A stretch of 64,000 bases of DNA from Cellulomonas chitinilytica (GTDB lineage Bacteria > Actinomycetota > Actinomycetes > Actinomycetales > Cellulomonadaceae), in assembly GCF_016862675.1 (NCBI RefSeq), contig NZ_BONK01000013.1, positions 62,001 to 126,000 on the forward strand, in the 5' to 3' direction. Positions 53,401-60,760 of this stretch are shown here, one piece after another (position 1 is the first letter of the stretch; every line of letters starts with the position of its first letter). The notes below the pieces were generated by a model. The model saw only the letters and a list, made by a program, of their open reading frames with translations. It did no database searches and was not told where the DNA came from. The position numbers and the translations under genes are program-made.

Positions 53401-54150
53401 GGGCACGTCCGTCTGGTCGCCGAACATCTGCGGGGACGCGACGGGCAGGTCCGCGTACCAGTCGTAGAACGACGTCATCACGCCGCCGATGAGCTGGATG
53501 AACCGCGTCCCCACGCAGTGCGACACGATCGACATCGCCGGGATCGGAGAGAAGCCCGCGCAGCGGTCCGGACCGTGCGTCTTGATCGTGTGCACGTGCG
53601 CGGCCGCCACCATCTCGACGGCCTCGTCCCAGCCGACCCGCACCAGTCCGCCCTTGCCGCGTGCCTGCTGGTAGCGCCTCCGCCGCTCGGGGTCGCCGAC
53701 GACGTCGGCCCAGGCGAGCACGGGGTCCTTCAGCCGGGCGCGGGCCTCGCGGTACATCTCGACGAGCACGCCCCGCGCGTACGGGTAGCGCACCCGGGTG
53801 GGGGAGTACGTGTACCAGGAGAACGCGGCGCCACGCGGGCAGCCGCGAGGCTCGTAGTCGGGACGGTCGGGGCCCGGTGACGGGTAGTCCGTCTGCTGGG
53901 CCTCCCACGTGATGATGCCGTCCTTGACGTACACCTTCCACGAGCACGAACCGGTGCAGTTCACGCCGTGCGTGGAGCGGACCACCTTGTCGTGCCGCCA
54001 GCGGTCCCGGTAGAAGACGTCTCCGCGCCTGCCGCCCTCACGGAACACCGCCCGCGAGTCCGGCGTCTCGTCCCACCGGGTGAAGAACCGGCCCGTCCGC
54101 AGCAGCGCGTCGGAGGCCGGACCGTCGAGACGAGCAGCGCTGCCGTCCAT
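50431..54150 (-). CDS. narG: Respiratory nitrate reductase alpha subunit
   Basis: 1239 residues, normal length. Catalytic bis-MGD molybdenum subunit reducing nitrate to nitrite. FS0 cluster ligands His61, Cys65, Cys69 and Cys104 (RSTHGVNCTGSCSW ... PRGCPRG). Asp230 in SFYDWYADLP is the expected molybdenum ligand. Other blocks: DQTDVPESGDWW, MWGSNVPVTRTPDAHW, GWAHYVGQEKCRP. No twin-Arg signal, so the active site faces the cytoplasm. ATG 54150 has TAGGGT 6 bases upstream. First gene of the operon. No narL/FNR-like regulator lies adjacent. Confidence 0.97.
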   Translation of the reverse strand: MDGSAARLDGPASDALLRTGRFFTRWDETPDSRAVFREGGRRGDVFYRDRWRHDKVVRSTHGVNCTGSCSWKVYVKDGIITWEAQQTDYPSPGPDRPDYEPRGCPRGAAFSWYTYSPTRVRYPYARGVLVEMYREARARLKDPVLAWADVVGDPERRRRYQQARGKGGLVRVGWDEAVEMVAAAHVHTIKTHGPDRCAGFSPIPAMSIVSHCVGTRFIQLIGGVMTSFYDWYADLPVASPQMFGDQTDVPESGDWWDATYLMMWGSNVPVTRTPDAHWMAEVRYRGTKVVTVSPDYSDNTKFADEWLPAQAGTDAALAMAMGHVVLREYLVDRQVPFFADYVRRYTDLPFLITLQEREGGYVPGKFLRESDLPGATGASPAEGAEWKTVLLDSATGTPVVPNGSMGFRYTDSGEGRWNLDLDGVEPALSISDAPGGGDTATVLLPCFEAPDGSGSVLRRGVPVRRVGDHLVTTVFDLTLAQYGVGREGLPGEWPTGFDDPEVPYTPAWQESITSVPAQACTRIAREFATNAEKSRGRSMIIMGAGICQWFHGDVTYRAVLALLAFTGCFGRNGGGWAHYVGQEKCRPLTGWLSLANALDWSRPPRTMTGTSYWYMHTDQWRFDGYRADALASPLAEGNLSGMHTADTIAQSARLGWMPFYPQFDRNPLDLADEARAAVEAGTAQDEVQHVVQRIADRDVKFAIEDVDAPEAWPRTLVLWRANLLGSSSKGNEYFLKHLLGTHSNVAATEPAPDLRPQEVTWRDDIPEGKLDLLVSADFRMTSTTMLSDVVLPAATWYEKHDLSSTDMHPFVHAFTPAIDPPWEARSDFDAFHLVAQRFSELARTHLGVRHDVVSVPVQHDTPGEAGQPGGVVRDWLRGDVPAVPGKTMPLLQVVERDYTAIADKLATLGPLADRLGFTIKNVTYRLEHEVDRLGKLNGVMLGGAGDGRPALDTDVKLAEAILSLSGTTNGELAVQGFKTLERRVGKPLADLAEGSEEKRITFADTQARPVPVITSPEWSGSETGGRRYAPFTVNVERLKPWHTLTGRMHLFLDHDWMRDLGEALPIYRPPLDLHRLLGEPELGPDGAKQVTVRYLTPHSKWSIHSEYQDNLLMLSLSRGGPTCWMSPQDAEAIGAADNDWIECSNANGIFVCRAIVSHRMPAGVVFVHHAQERTIDVPKTERTGRRGGIHNSVTRLLVKPTHLIGGYAQLSYTFNYLGPTGNQRDMVTTIRRRSQDVRY

Positions 54151-54156
54151 GGCCCG

Positions 54157-54162
54157 ACCCTA
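54157..54162 (-). promoter_or_regulatory. -10-like hexamer TAGGGT of narG
   Basis: TAGGGT on the minus strand ends 6 bases before ATG 54150, suggesting a leaderless nar transcript. Confidence 0.45.
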
Positions 54163-54225
54163 GTGACGCCGGTCCGATGCTGCAGCAGATGGGCGTCGGC
54201 GCAGGTCAGCGGCCGACCACGACGC

Positions 54226-54260
54226 AGAAGAGGGCCGCGCCGACGGCGCGGCCCTCTTCT
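54226..54260. terminator. Intrinsic terminator of compatible-solute operon
   Basis: Perfect 16-bp stem AGAAGAGGGCCGCGCC / GGCGCGGCCCTCTTCT with a 3-nt loop, downstream of the binding-protein stop at 54285. Confidence 0.9.
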
Positions 54261-54284
54261 GTCGTGCCGATCAGTCGGTCGGTG

Positions 54285-55286
54285 TCAGTCGGCGGCCAGC
54301 GACCCGTCGCTGGACAGGACCAGCCCGATCGCCGCGTCCCCCTGCCGCACGGCCTGGCCGATGAGACCGAAGTCGTACGACTTGAACTCGGCGAACTCGA
54401 GCCCGTACGTGTCCTCGAGCCCCGGCTGGCAGAACGGCCGGTCCGGGCACTCGGCCGGTCCCGCGAGCACCAGCCCGCCGCACGCCGCGGCCAGGTCGCT
54501 CAGGGTCGTGACGTCGTGCTCCTGCGCGAACGCCTCCGTGACGGCGAACGCGTTCTGGTCCTGCGCCGCGGACGGCTTCCCGACGGTGATCCCGGCGGCC
54601 CCCGCCAGCGGCGTCAGGGCGGCGACCGTCGCGTCGACGTCGTCGGAGGCGACCGACTCGGCGTCCGCGCCGTTCTGCTGGGCGTTGAGGAAGTCCGCGA
54701 GCGTCGCGGCGTACTCCGGTACCGCCGTGAGGCTGCCGTCAGTGATCTGCGGCAGGTACAGCTCGCGGTTGCCGATGGTCCGGACCTCGACCGTGAACCC
54801 GGCGGTGCGCAGCGCGGCCGCGTAGATCTCCGCGAGCGTCGCGCTCTCCGAGAAGTTCGCGGCGCCGATGACGAGGGACGTCCCCGACCCCGACTGGTCG
54901 GCGGCGGCGATGCCCTCCTGGGTGACGAACTCGCCACCCACCTCGCTGGAGGTCTTGCGGTCGATGTCGACGGCCTTGTTGAGCTCGATCAGCTTCTCGG
55001 TGTCGAGCGCCGCGGACACCTCGTCGAGCACCTCGAGGATCTCGGGGTGCTCGGTCGCCGCGGCCTTGTTGACGGCCGGGATGATGTTGTCGGCGTTCTG
55101 CAGGCCCTTGTCGTCCTCGAGGACCACGAGCTTGTCACCCTTGACGGGGTCGCACGTGGGCAGCCCGGACGTGCCGGTGACCTGGGCGTCTGCCTCACCG
55201 CCCCCCGACCCGGGGGTGCCGCAGGCACCGAGGAGGAGCGTCGCGGCGGCGAGCAGGCTGAGAGCGGTCATGCGTCTGGCGTTCAT
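54285..55286 (-). CDS. Circularly permuted OpuAC/ProX-like substrate-binding lipoprotein
   Basis: 333 residues. Lipobox LLLGAC (Cys22). The order of the fold is rotated: residues about 52-126 (DKLVVLEDDKG ... PEILEVLDEVSAALD ... LIELNKAVDIDRK) are the segment that normally ends OpuAC/OpuCC proteins, while residues about 136-333 (SLVIGAANFSESATLAEIY ... LTAVPEYAATLADFL ... GLIGQAVRQGDAAIGLVLSSDGSLAAD) are the part that normally begins the mature protein. The chain ends exactly where VVLEDDKG would follow. Presumably binds glycine betaine, carnitine or a related osmolyte for the adjacent permeases. Cys280/286 may form a disulfide. Family is clear; ligand is inference. Confidence 0.88.
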   Translation of the reverse strand: MNARRMTALSLLAAATLLLGACGTPGSGGGEADAQVTGTSGLPTCDPVKGDKLVVLEDDKGLQNADNIIPAVNKAAATEHPEILEVLDEVSAALDTEKLIELNKAVDIDRKTSSEVGGEFVTQEGIAAADQSGSGTSLVIGAANFSESATLAEIYAAALRTAGFTVEVRTIGNRELYLPQITDGSLTAVPEYAATLADFLNAQQNGADAESVASDDVDATVAALTPLAGAAGITVGKPSAAQDQNAFAVTEAFAQEHDVTTLSDLAAACGGLVLAGPAECPDRPFCQPGLEDTYGLEFAEFKSYDFGLIGQAVRQGDAAIGLVLSSDGSLAAD

Positions 55287-55323
55287 CGGTCACTCCTGGG
55301 GCAGGGACGGGGAGGTGGGCCGG

Positions 55324-56139
55324 TCAGACGGGGGAGCCTGACCCATTCGAGTCGGTCGACGGCGTGACGGCAACCGGTATCGGTGGTTCGTGGGACGCGG
55401 CAGCGGGCCGGTCGGTGCGGTGGGCGGTGCGGCGACGGGTGCGGCGACGGCTCCGCGGGGTGCGACCGTCACGGCCGAGAGCCTGCAGACCGGCGGGGGT
55501 CACGAGCCGCTGCGCGACGGCGAGCAGCCCTTCGGCGACCAGGCAGAGCGCGGCGACGAGGAACCCCCCGGCGAGCACCTGGCCGTAGTTCAGCGTGCCG
55601 AAGCCCTCGACGACGATCGTGCCGAGGCTGCGGCCCCCGACGAGCGCGGCCAGCGGCACGGTGGCGAGCACCTGCACCGCCCCGGTCCGCACTCCGGCGG
55701 CCAGCTGCGGCACGGCGAGCGGTAGCTCCACCGACCACAGGCTGCGCCCGCCCGACATGCCCGTGCCCCTGGCCGCGTCGCGGACGTCCGCGTCGACGTC
55801 GCCGAGACCCGTCACGGCCCCCGACAGCAGCGGAGGGACGGCGAACACGGCGCACGCGAGCACGGTCGCGGTGTTGCCGAACAGCCCGCTCGCCGCGAGC
55901 AGGGTCAGCAGGGCGAGCGTCGGCAGCGCGCGCGTGGTGTTCGCGACGACGACCCCGGCCGTGCCGCCGCGGCCACGGTGACCGAGCCACAGCCCGACCG
56001 GCAGCGCGACGACGGCGGCGAGCAGCACCGCGAGCACCGACACCGTCACGTGCGCGACCGTGAGGGCGAGCACGCCGTTGCGGCCCGTCCAGTTCAGCGG
56101 GTCGTTGAGCCAGGCGAACGCCTCCTGCAGGACGTCCAC
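55324..56139 (-). CDS. Compatible-solute ABC transporter permease (OpuAB/ProW-like)
   Basis: 271 residues. Five to six membrane helices and the coupling-loop region VDADVRDAARGTGMSGGRSLWSVELPLAVPQLAAG, typical of OpuCB/OpuCD permeases. The C-terminal 45 residues are Arg-rich and probably disordered, unusual for this subunit. GTG 56139 starts 1 bp after the preceding permease stop. Confidence 0.9.
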   Translation of the reverse strand: MDVLQEAFAWLNDPLNWTGRNGVLALTVAHVTVSVLAVLLAAVVALPVGLWLGHRGRGGTAGVVVANTTRALPTLALLTLLAASGLFGNTATVLACAVFAVPPLLSGAVTGLGDVDADVRDAARGTGMSGGRSLWSVELPLAVPQLAAGVRTGAVQVLATVPLAALVGGRSLGTIVVEGFGTLNYGQVLAGGFLVAALCLVAEGLLAVAQRLVTPAGLQALGRDGRTPRSRRRTRRRTAHRTDRPAAASHEPPIPVAVTPSTDSNGSGSPV

Positions 56140-56140
56140 G

Positions 56141-56812
56141 TCACACCGGCCTGGTGGTGCGGGCCCACGGCGTGAGCCGCCGGCCGACCCCGGCGATGAC
56201 GAGGTCGCACACGAGGGCGAGGAGGAGGCACAGCACCGTCGCCGTCATGATCTCGGCGTGGTAGTTGCTGCGGAACCCGCGGAACATCAGCTGGCCCAGC
56301 CCGCCATAGCCCACCACGACCCCCACCGTCACGAGCGCCACCGTGGAGACCGTCGCGAGCCGCAGACCCGCGACGATGCTCGGGACGGCCTGCGGGAGCT
56401 CGACGGTCAGCAGGAGCCGGACCGGGCCGTAGCCCATGCCGCGGGCGGCGTCGCGGACCGCGGGGTCGACGCCCTGCAGCCCGACCAGCACGTTGCGGAT
56501 GAGCACCAGCAGCGCGTACGCGACCAGCCCGACGAGGACCGTGGTCCGCCCCACGCCCGTGTACGGCGCGAGGACCGCGAACAGCGCCAGCGACGGCACC
56601 GTGTACATCACGCCCGCGACGCCGAGCAGCGGGCCGCCGAGCCGTGGCCGCAGGTGCGCGAGCGCGCCGAGGGGCAGCGCGAGGGCGAACGCGACGACGA
56701 CCGCCTCGAGCGTGAGGGTGGTGTGCTGCTGCAGCGCCGTCAGCACGTCGGCGCTGTTGCGTTGCAGGTACTCCCAGGAGAACCACGGGTTGGACGGTGC
56801 TGCCAGCCGCAT
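56141..56812 (-). CDS. Compatible-solute ABC transporter permease (OpuAB/ProW-like)
   Basis: 223 residues, about five membrane helices. Coupling region VDPAVRDAARGMGYGPVRLLLTVELPQAVPSIVAG. Paralogous with the next permease; together they form a heterodimeric channel as in OpuC systems. ATG 56812 faces the repeat-containing divergent region. First gene of the minus-strand half of the divergent transporter locus. Confidence 0.93.
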   Translation of the reverse strand: MRLAAPSNPWFSWEYLQRNSADVLTALQQHTTLTLEAVVVAFALALPLGALAHLRPRLGGPLLGVAGVMYTVPSLALFAVLAPYTGVGRTTVLVGLVAYALLVLIRNVLVGLQGVDPAVRDAARGMGYGPVRLLLTVELPQAVPSIVAGLRLATVSTVALVTVGVVVGYGGLGQLMFRGFRSNYHAEIMTATVLCLLLALVCDLVIAGVGRRLTPWARTTRPV

Positions 56813-56834
56813 CCCGCGAAGGTACCCGCCCCCT

Positions 56835-56903
56835 CCGACAGACGCCCCCGGGCGACGTACGCGACGGCGCCTGTCGGCACCCTGCGCGACGGCGCCTGTC
56901 GGC
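56835..56903. repeat. Three copies of a 12-bp element in the divergent transporter promoter
   Basis: GGCGNCTGTCGG occurs inverted at 56835-56846 and directly within two identical 18-bp repeats GCGACGGCGCCTGTCGGC at 56861-56878 and 56886-56903 (25-bp spacing). Lies between the permease and ATPase starts; candidate binding sites for the regulator of both operons. Confidence 0.6.
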
Positions 56904-56912
56904 GCACTGGGC

Positions 56913-56918
56913 TAGCGT
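56913..56918 (+). promoter_or_regulatory. -10-like hexamer TAGCGT, leaderless start
   Basis: TAGCGT ends 7 bases before GTG 56926 and begins 9 bp after the last repeat. Confidence 0.5.
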
Positions 56919-56925
56919 CCCTGGG

Positions 56926-58083
56926 GTGGCAGCGAGCGCGATCAGGTTCGAGCACGTCAGCAAGGACTACGCCGCCGAGCAGGGCCGGGGCGCCGGCGAG
57001 CAGGCGGCCGTCCACGACCTGACCCTCGACGTGCACGAGCACGAGGTCCTCGTGCTGGTCGGCCCCTCGGGCTGCGGCAAGTCGACGACCCTGCGGATGG
57101 CGAACCGTCTCGTCGAGCCCACGTCGGGGCGGATCCTGCTGCAGGGCGAGGACGTGACGACCAGCGACCCCGTCGCGCTGCGCCGGCGCATCGGGTACGT
57201 GATCCAGAACGTCGGCCTGTTCCCGCACCGCACCGTCGCGCAGAACGTCGCGACCGTCCCGCGGCTGCTCGGCTGGGACCGCCGCCGCACGTCCGCGCGG
57301 GTCGACGAGCTCCTCGACCTCGTCGGCCTCGACCCCGCCCGCTACGCCCGGCGGTTCCCGCACGAGCTGTCCGGGGGAGAGCGGCAGCGTGTCGGGGTCG
57401 CCCGCGCGCTCGCCACGGACCCGCCGGTGCTGCTCATGGACGAGCCGTTCGGCGCGGTCGACCCCGTGGGCCGCCGCCGGCTGCAGACGGAGTTCGCCCG
57501 CATCCAGCGGGCGGTCGGCACCACCGTGATGCTCGTCACGCACGACATCGACGAGGCGGTCCGGATGGGCGACCGGGTCGCGGTGCTCAGCACCGGTGCG
57601 CACGTCGAGCAGCTCGCCCCGCCGCTCGAGGTCGTGGCCCGCCCGGCGAGCCCGGCGGTCGCGGACCTCGTCGGGCGGGGCCGGATGGCCCGGCTGCTCG
57701 CGCTCGGCCGCCTGGAGCGCGACGACCTCGCGGAGGTCGCGTCCGACGACGGGGCGACACCGCCCCCGACCAGCACGGGTGCGGGCGCCCCCGACGCGGT
57801 GACCGGCGCGGCGTCGTCGCCCGTCACGCTCGGCGCCGGTGCGGAGCAGGTCCCCCTGGGCAGCGAGCTGGGCGACGTCCTCGCGTCGTTCGTCGGCCGC
57901 CCGGACGGGCGCCTGCCCGTCACCGAGCACGGCCGGACCATCGGCTGGGTGACGCCCACGAGCGTGCTGGACGCGCTGCGGCGGCTGACGGACGTCGCCG
58001 ACGACGGGCCCTCCACTGTGACGCAGCCCCCCGGCCGAGCACCTGATGCGGAGCAGGACCCCGTCGGTACGCTGCCCACGTGA
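56926..58083 (+). CDS. Compatible-solute ABC transporter ATPase (OpuAA/ProV-like)
   Basis: 385 residues. Walker A GPSGCGKST (about 46-54), Q-loop YVIQNVGLFPHRTVAQNV characteristic of OpuAA/ProV, signature LSGGERQRVGVARAL, Walker B VLLMDEPFGAVDP and H-loop VTHDIDEAVRMGD. The C-terminal 150 residues carry a single CBS-like stretch (GRPDGRLPVTEHGRTIGWVTPTSVLDAL), the osmosensory position in OpuA. Divergent from its permeases and binding protein. Overlaps the ATP-grasp gene by GTGA. Confidence 0.94.
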   Translation: MAASAIRFEHVSKDYAAEQGRGAGEQAAVHDLTLDVHEHEVLVLVGPSGCGKSTTLRMANRLVEPTSGRILLQGEDVTTSDPVALRRRIGYVIQNVGLFPHRTVAQNVATVPRLLGWDRRRTSARVDELLDLVGLDPARYARRFPHELSGGERQRVGVARALATDPPVLLMDEPFGAVDPVGRRRLQTEFARIQRAVGTTVMLVTHDIDEAVRMGDRVAVLSTGAHVEQLAPPLEVVARPASPAVADLVGRGRMARLLALGRLERDDLAEVASDDGATPPPTSTGAGAPDAVTGAASSPVTLGAGAEQVPLGSELGDVLASFVGRPDGRLPVTEHGRTIGWVTPTSVLDALRRLTDVADDGPSTVTQPPGRAPDAEQDPVGTLPT

Positions 58084-59006
58084 CGACTCCCACCGCACGA
58101 CTCGCGCTCGCGACCTGCGCCGAGCTCCCCGAGCTCGACCCCGACGACCACCCGCTGCTCGAGCTGCTCGTCGAGCGTGGCATCCCGACGGACATCGTCG
58201 TGTGGGACGACCCGACGGTCGACTGGGCCACCTACCACCACGTCCTGATCCGCTCGACCTGGGACTACACCGAGCGACCCGCGCAGTTCGCGGACTGGAC
58301 CCGCCGGGTGACCCGCAGCAGCACGCTGCTCAACCCGGCCGACGTCGTCCAGTGGAACATCGACAAGACCTACCTGCGGGACCTCGAGCAGCGCGGCCTG
58401 CCGATCGTCCCGACCATCTGGCTGGACCCCGAGCGCAACTTCGACGCTCGCGCGATCCACACCCGCTTCCCGGCGTTCGGCGACTTCGTCGTCAAGCCGA
58501 CCGTCAGCGCCGGCTCACGGGACACGGGCCGCTACGCGGCGGACGTCACGTCCAGCCGGTCGCTCGCGATCACCCACGCGAAGAACCTGCTGGGCGTGGG
58601 GCGTCGGGTGATGATCCAGCGGTACCTCAAGCAGGTCGACACGGTCGGCGAGACGGCGCTCATCTACATCGACGGGAAGTTCAGCCACGCGGTCCGCAAG
58701 GGCGCGCTGCTCGAGGGTCCGTACCGCGAGGGCGAGACCGAGGGCGTGCTGTACCGCCGGGAGGTCATGACGCCGCGCGAGGCGACGGACGCCGAGCGGG
58801 CGGTCGCGGACCGGGCGGTCGCGGCCGTCGGCGACCTCTTCCCCGACTCGGCGCAGCCGCTCCTGTACTCCCGGGTCGACCTCCTCCCGGACGACGAGGG
58901 CAACCCCGTGATCCTCGAGGTCGAGCTCACCGAGCCGTCGTTCTTCTTCGGCTTCGCCGCGGGGTCGGTCGAGAGGTTCGTGGACGCGCTGGCGGCCCGC
59001 CTCTGA
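58080..59006 (+). CDS. ATP-grasp family protein
   Basis: 308 residues. ATP-grasp pattern: FVVKPTVSAGSRDTGRY (nucleotide-binding lysine and Ser-rich loop, about 139-155), VMIQRYLK (hinge), GETALIYIDGKFSHAVRKGALL and the metal-binding VILEVELTEPSFFF near the C-terminus. The closest recollection is the group that includes DcsG and glutathione-synthetase-like ligases, joining a carboxylate to an amine or thiol. Substrates unknown. The GTG overlaps the ATPase stop, which ties its expression to osmolyte transport. Confidence 0.85.
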   Translation: MTTPTARLALATCAELPELDPDDHPLLELLVERGIPTDIVVWDDPTVDWATYHHVLIRSTWDYTERPAQFADWTRRVTRSSTLLNPADVVQWNIDKTYLRDLEQRGLPIVPTIWLDPERNFDARAIHTRFPAFGDFVVKPTVSAGSRDTGRYAADVTSSRSLAITHAKNLLGVGRRVMIQRYLKQVDTVGETALIYIDGKFSHAVRKGALLEGPYREGETEGVLYRREVMTPREATDAERAVADRAVAAVGDLFPDSAQPLLYSRVDLLPDDEGNPVILEVELTEPSFFFGFAAGSVERFVDALAARL

Positions 59007-59080
59007 TTCGTGTCGGGGGCACACCGTCGCACCCGGTACACTTTTCGTCGGCCCAGGCGTTCGCGCCTGGTCCGTCACGT

Positions 59081-59157
59081 GGTGGCTATAGCTCAGGTGG
59101 TAGAGCACCTGGTTGTGGTCCAGGGGGTCGCGGGTTCAAGTCCCGTTAGCCACCCCA
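59081..59157 (+). tRNA. tRNA-His (anticodon GUG)
   Basis: Has the extra 5' G (G-1) opposite C73: GGTGGCTA ... TAGCCACC, with encoded CCA at 59155-59157. Anticodon loop TTGTGGT gives anticodon GTG. T-arm CGGGTTCAAGTCCCG. Confidence 0.97.
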
Positions 59158-59163
59158 TGAGTG

Positions 59164-59198
59164 CGAGAGGCGCCGACCGTCACGGTCGGCGCCTCTCG
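59164..59198. terminator. Intrinsic terminator of tRNA-His
   Basis: Perfect 16-bp stem CGAGAGGCGCCGACCG / CGGTCGGCGCCTCTCG with a TCA loop; it may also end the convergent orn transcript. Confidence 0.88.
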
Positions 59199-59240
59199 TC
59201 GTCTCCGCCGCGATGGCGGAGCGTGGCGCAGCAGCGCAGG

Positions 59241-59912
59241 TCAGGCGGTCGCCGCTGGGCCCTTGACCGACGTCGCGACGATCTCCGCGGCGATCCGGCG
59301 GGCCGACGCGGAGTCGGGTCCCGGCTGGGCGGGCAGGAGCGCCGCCCGGTAGTACCGCAGCTCGTCGATCGACTCGAGGATGTCCGCGAGCGCCCGGTGT
59401 CCGCCGTTCTTGCGCGGCGACGCGAAGTAGACGCGCGGGTACCAGCGCCGGGCGAGCTCCTTGATCGACGAGACGTCGATCACGCGGTAGTGCAGGTGCG
59501 CGACCAGCTCGGGCATGTCGCGGTCGAGGAACGCCTTGTCGGTGCCGACGGAGTTGCCGGCGAGCGGCGCCTTGCCGGGGTCCGGCACCCACGTGCGGAT
59601 GTAGTCGAGGACCTGCGCCTGTGCGTCGGCGAGCGACGTGCCGGCGGACAGCGCGGTCAGCAGGCCGGACGTGGTGTGCATCGTCCGGACGAAGTCGCTC
59701 ATCTGGTCGACGGCCTCGACGGGAGGGGAGACGACCACGTCGACGCCCTCCCCGAGGACCCGCAGCTCGGAGTCGGTGACCACGGCGGCGACCTCGACGA
59801 GCGCGTCGGCGCCCAGGTCGAGACCGGTCATCTCGCAGTCGATCCAGACGATGCGCTCAGCGCTCTCGTGGCCGTTCGAGGGGGCGCCCTCGGGTGTCGT
59901 CGTGCTCGTCAC
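59241..59912 (-). CDS. orn: Oligoribonuclease
   Basis: 223 residues, DEDDh 3'-5' exonuclease that finishes RNA decay by hydrolysing di- to pentanucleotides. ExoI motif VWIDCEMTGLDLGADAL (Asp/Glu pair), ExoII region SVGTDKAFLDRDMPEL, ExoIII NGGHRALADI with the His and Asp. The N-terminal 20 residues are Ser/Thr-rich and the C-terminal tail Ala-rich, common in actinobacteria. GTG 59912 is supported by TAGGCT 6 bases upstream. Confidence 0.96.
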   Translation of the reverse strand: MTSTTTPEGAPSNGHESAERIVWIDCEMTGLDLGADALVEVAAVVTDSELRVLGEGVDVVVSPPVEAVDQMSDFVRTMHTTSGLLTALSAGTSLADAQAQVLDYIRTWVPDPGKAPLAGNSVGTDKAFLDRDMPELVAHLHYRVIDVSSIKELARRWYPRVYFASPRKNGGHRALADILESIDELRYYRAALLPAQPGPDSASARRIAAEIVATSVKGPAATA

Positions 59913-59918
59913 TCGGTC

Positions 59919-59924
59919 AGCCTA
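59919..59924 (-). promoter_or_regulatory. -10-like hexamer TAGGCT of orn
   Basis: TAGGCT on the minus strand ends 6 bases before GTG 59912. Confidence 0.45.
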
Positions 59925-59981
59925 CGGGGTGAGGGGTGCGAGGAAGCGTCGGTGCGCGCGGGAGAGGTCCGCGGCGTCCGG

Positions 59982-60233
59982 TCAGGCGGAGGCGTCGTGC
60001 TGCCCGGGGACCGTCGAGGCGAGCCACGTGGCCACGACGACGACCACGGCGGCGATGCCGGCGCACCACCGGGTGGCGGCCGCGTCGACGCCCGCCCAGT
60101 GCAGCACCCCGAACGTCACCCCGCCGGCGGCGGCGCCGAGCGCGAGCCGTTCGAGCCAGGTGACGACGCGCGACAGGAGGCGTTCCCGCGGAGGGCGCGC
60201 CGCGTCGGGTGCGGGGGTGGCGTGACGCCCCAT
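59982..60233 (-). CDS. Small membrane protein, two TM segments
   Basis: 83 residues. A basic N-terminus (PPRERLLSRVVTWLERL) is followed by LALGAAAGGVTFGVLHWAG (about 30-48) and WCAGIAAVVVVVATWLAST (about 56-74), two membrane helices. No family recognised. Just upstream of orn on the same strand. Confidence 0.6.
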   Translation of the reverse strand: MGRHATPAPDAARPPRERLLSRVVTWLERLALGAAAGGVTFGVLHWAGVDAAATRWCAGIAAVVVVVATWLASTVPGQHDASA

Positions 60234-60369
60234 CAGCGAGCCCCGTCGGACGGGTGCGGGGCGATGGGGCGCTGCGGCATGGCGTCATGGTGGCACGGGC
60301 GGCGGCCCGTCGGCGCACGCCGTCAGGACGTGCCGGAGCCGTCGAGCCCGAGGCCGGCCGCGCATGCGG

Positions 60370-60400
60370 ACGAGGTGGGGCCCAGGGGGCCCCACCTCGT
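60370..60400. terminator. Intrinsic terminator
   Basis: Perfect 14-bp stem ACGAGGTGGGGCCC / GGGCCCCACCTCGT with a 3-nt loop, 26 bp downstream of the small gene ending at 60426. Confidence 0.85.
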
Positions 60401-60425
60401 GGGTGCTCGACGGGCGAGCGTGGGG

Positions 60426-60629
60426 TCAGCGCGCGAACGCCGTGCCGGCCGTGGTCCCCGCGAGGAGCCAGGACGGGACGGTGACGCGCTGCGGATCCGG
60501 TGGACGCCGCGAGGCGTCGCTGGCATGGCGGGCCCGCAGGATGCGTGCCCGGGACCGCATGGTCTCGGCGTGCTCGAGGCGGGCCGCGGCGTCCTGCCGG
60601 GCGAGCTCGAACGTGATGGTGGGATGCAT
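60426..60629 (-). CDS. Small basic hypothetical protein
   Basis: 67 residues, unrecognised. An amphipathic, Arg/Glu-rich helix (FELARQDAAARLEHAETMRSRARILRARHA) then a Pro/Ser-rich basic part and a hydrophobic end (WLLAGTTAGTAFAR). AGGAG stands 9 bases before ATG 60629. The leader contains hairpin arms 60653-60660/60666-60673 (8 bp) and 60703-60708/60712-60717, and the gene is flanked by a strong terminator, which together favour a real small transcript. Confidence 0.6.
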   Translation of the reverse strand: MHPTITFELARQDAAARLEHAETMRSRARILRARHASDASRRPPDPQRVTVPSWLLAGTTAGTAFAR

Positions 60630-60760
60630 GATCGGCTCCTGGACATGACGAACCAGGGCCCGGACGGCCCTGGCATTCGGTGGTGTAGGAGAACCAGACC
60701 ATGCCGGTGATACCGGCGTCACATCATTTTCGAGGCGTTTCGTCCCGGTGCGGCTCCGCG

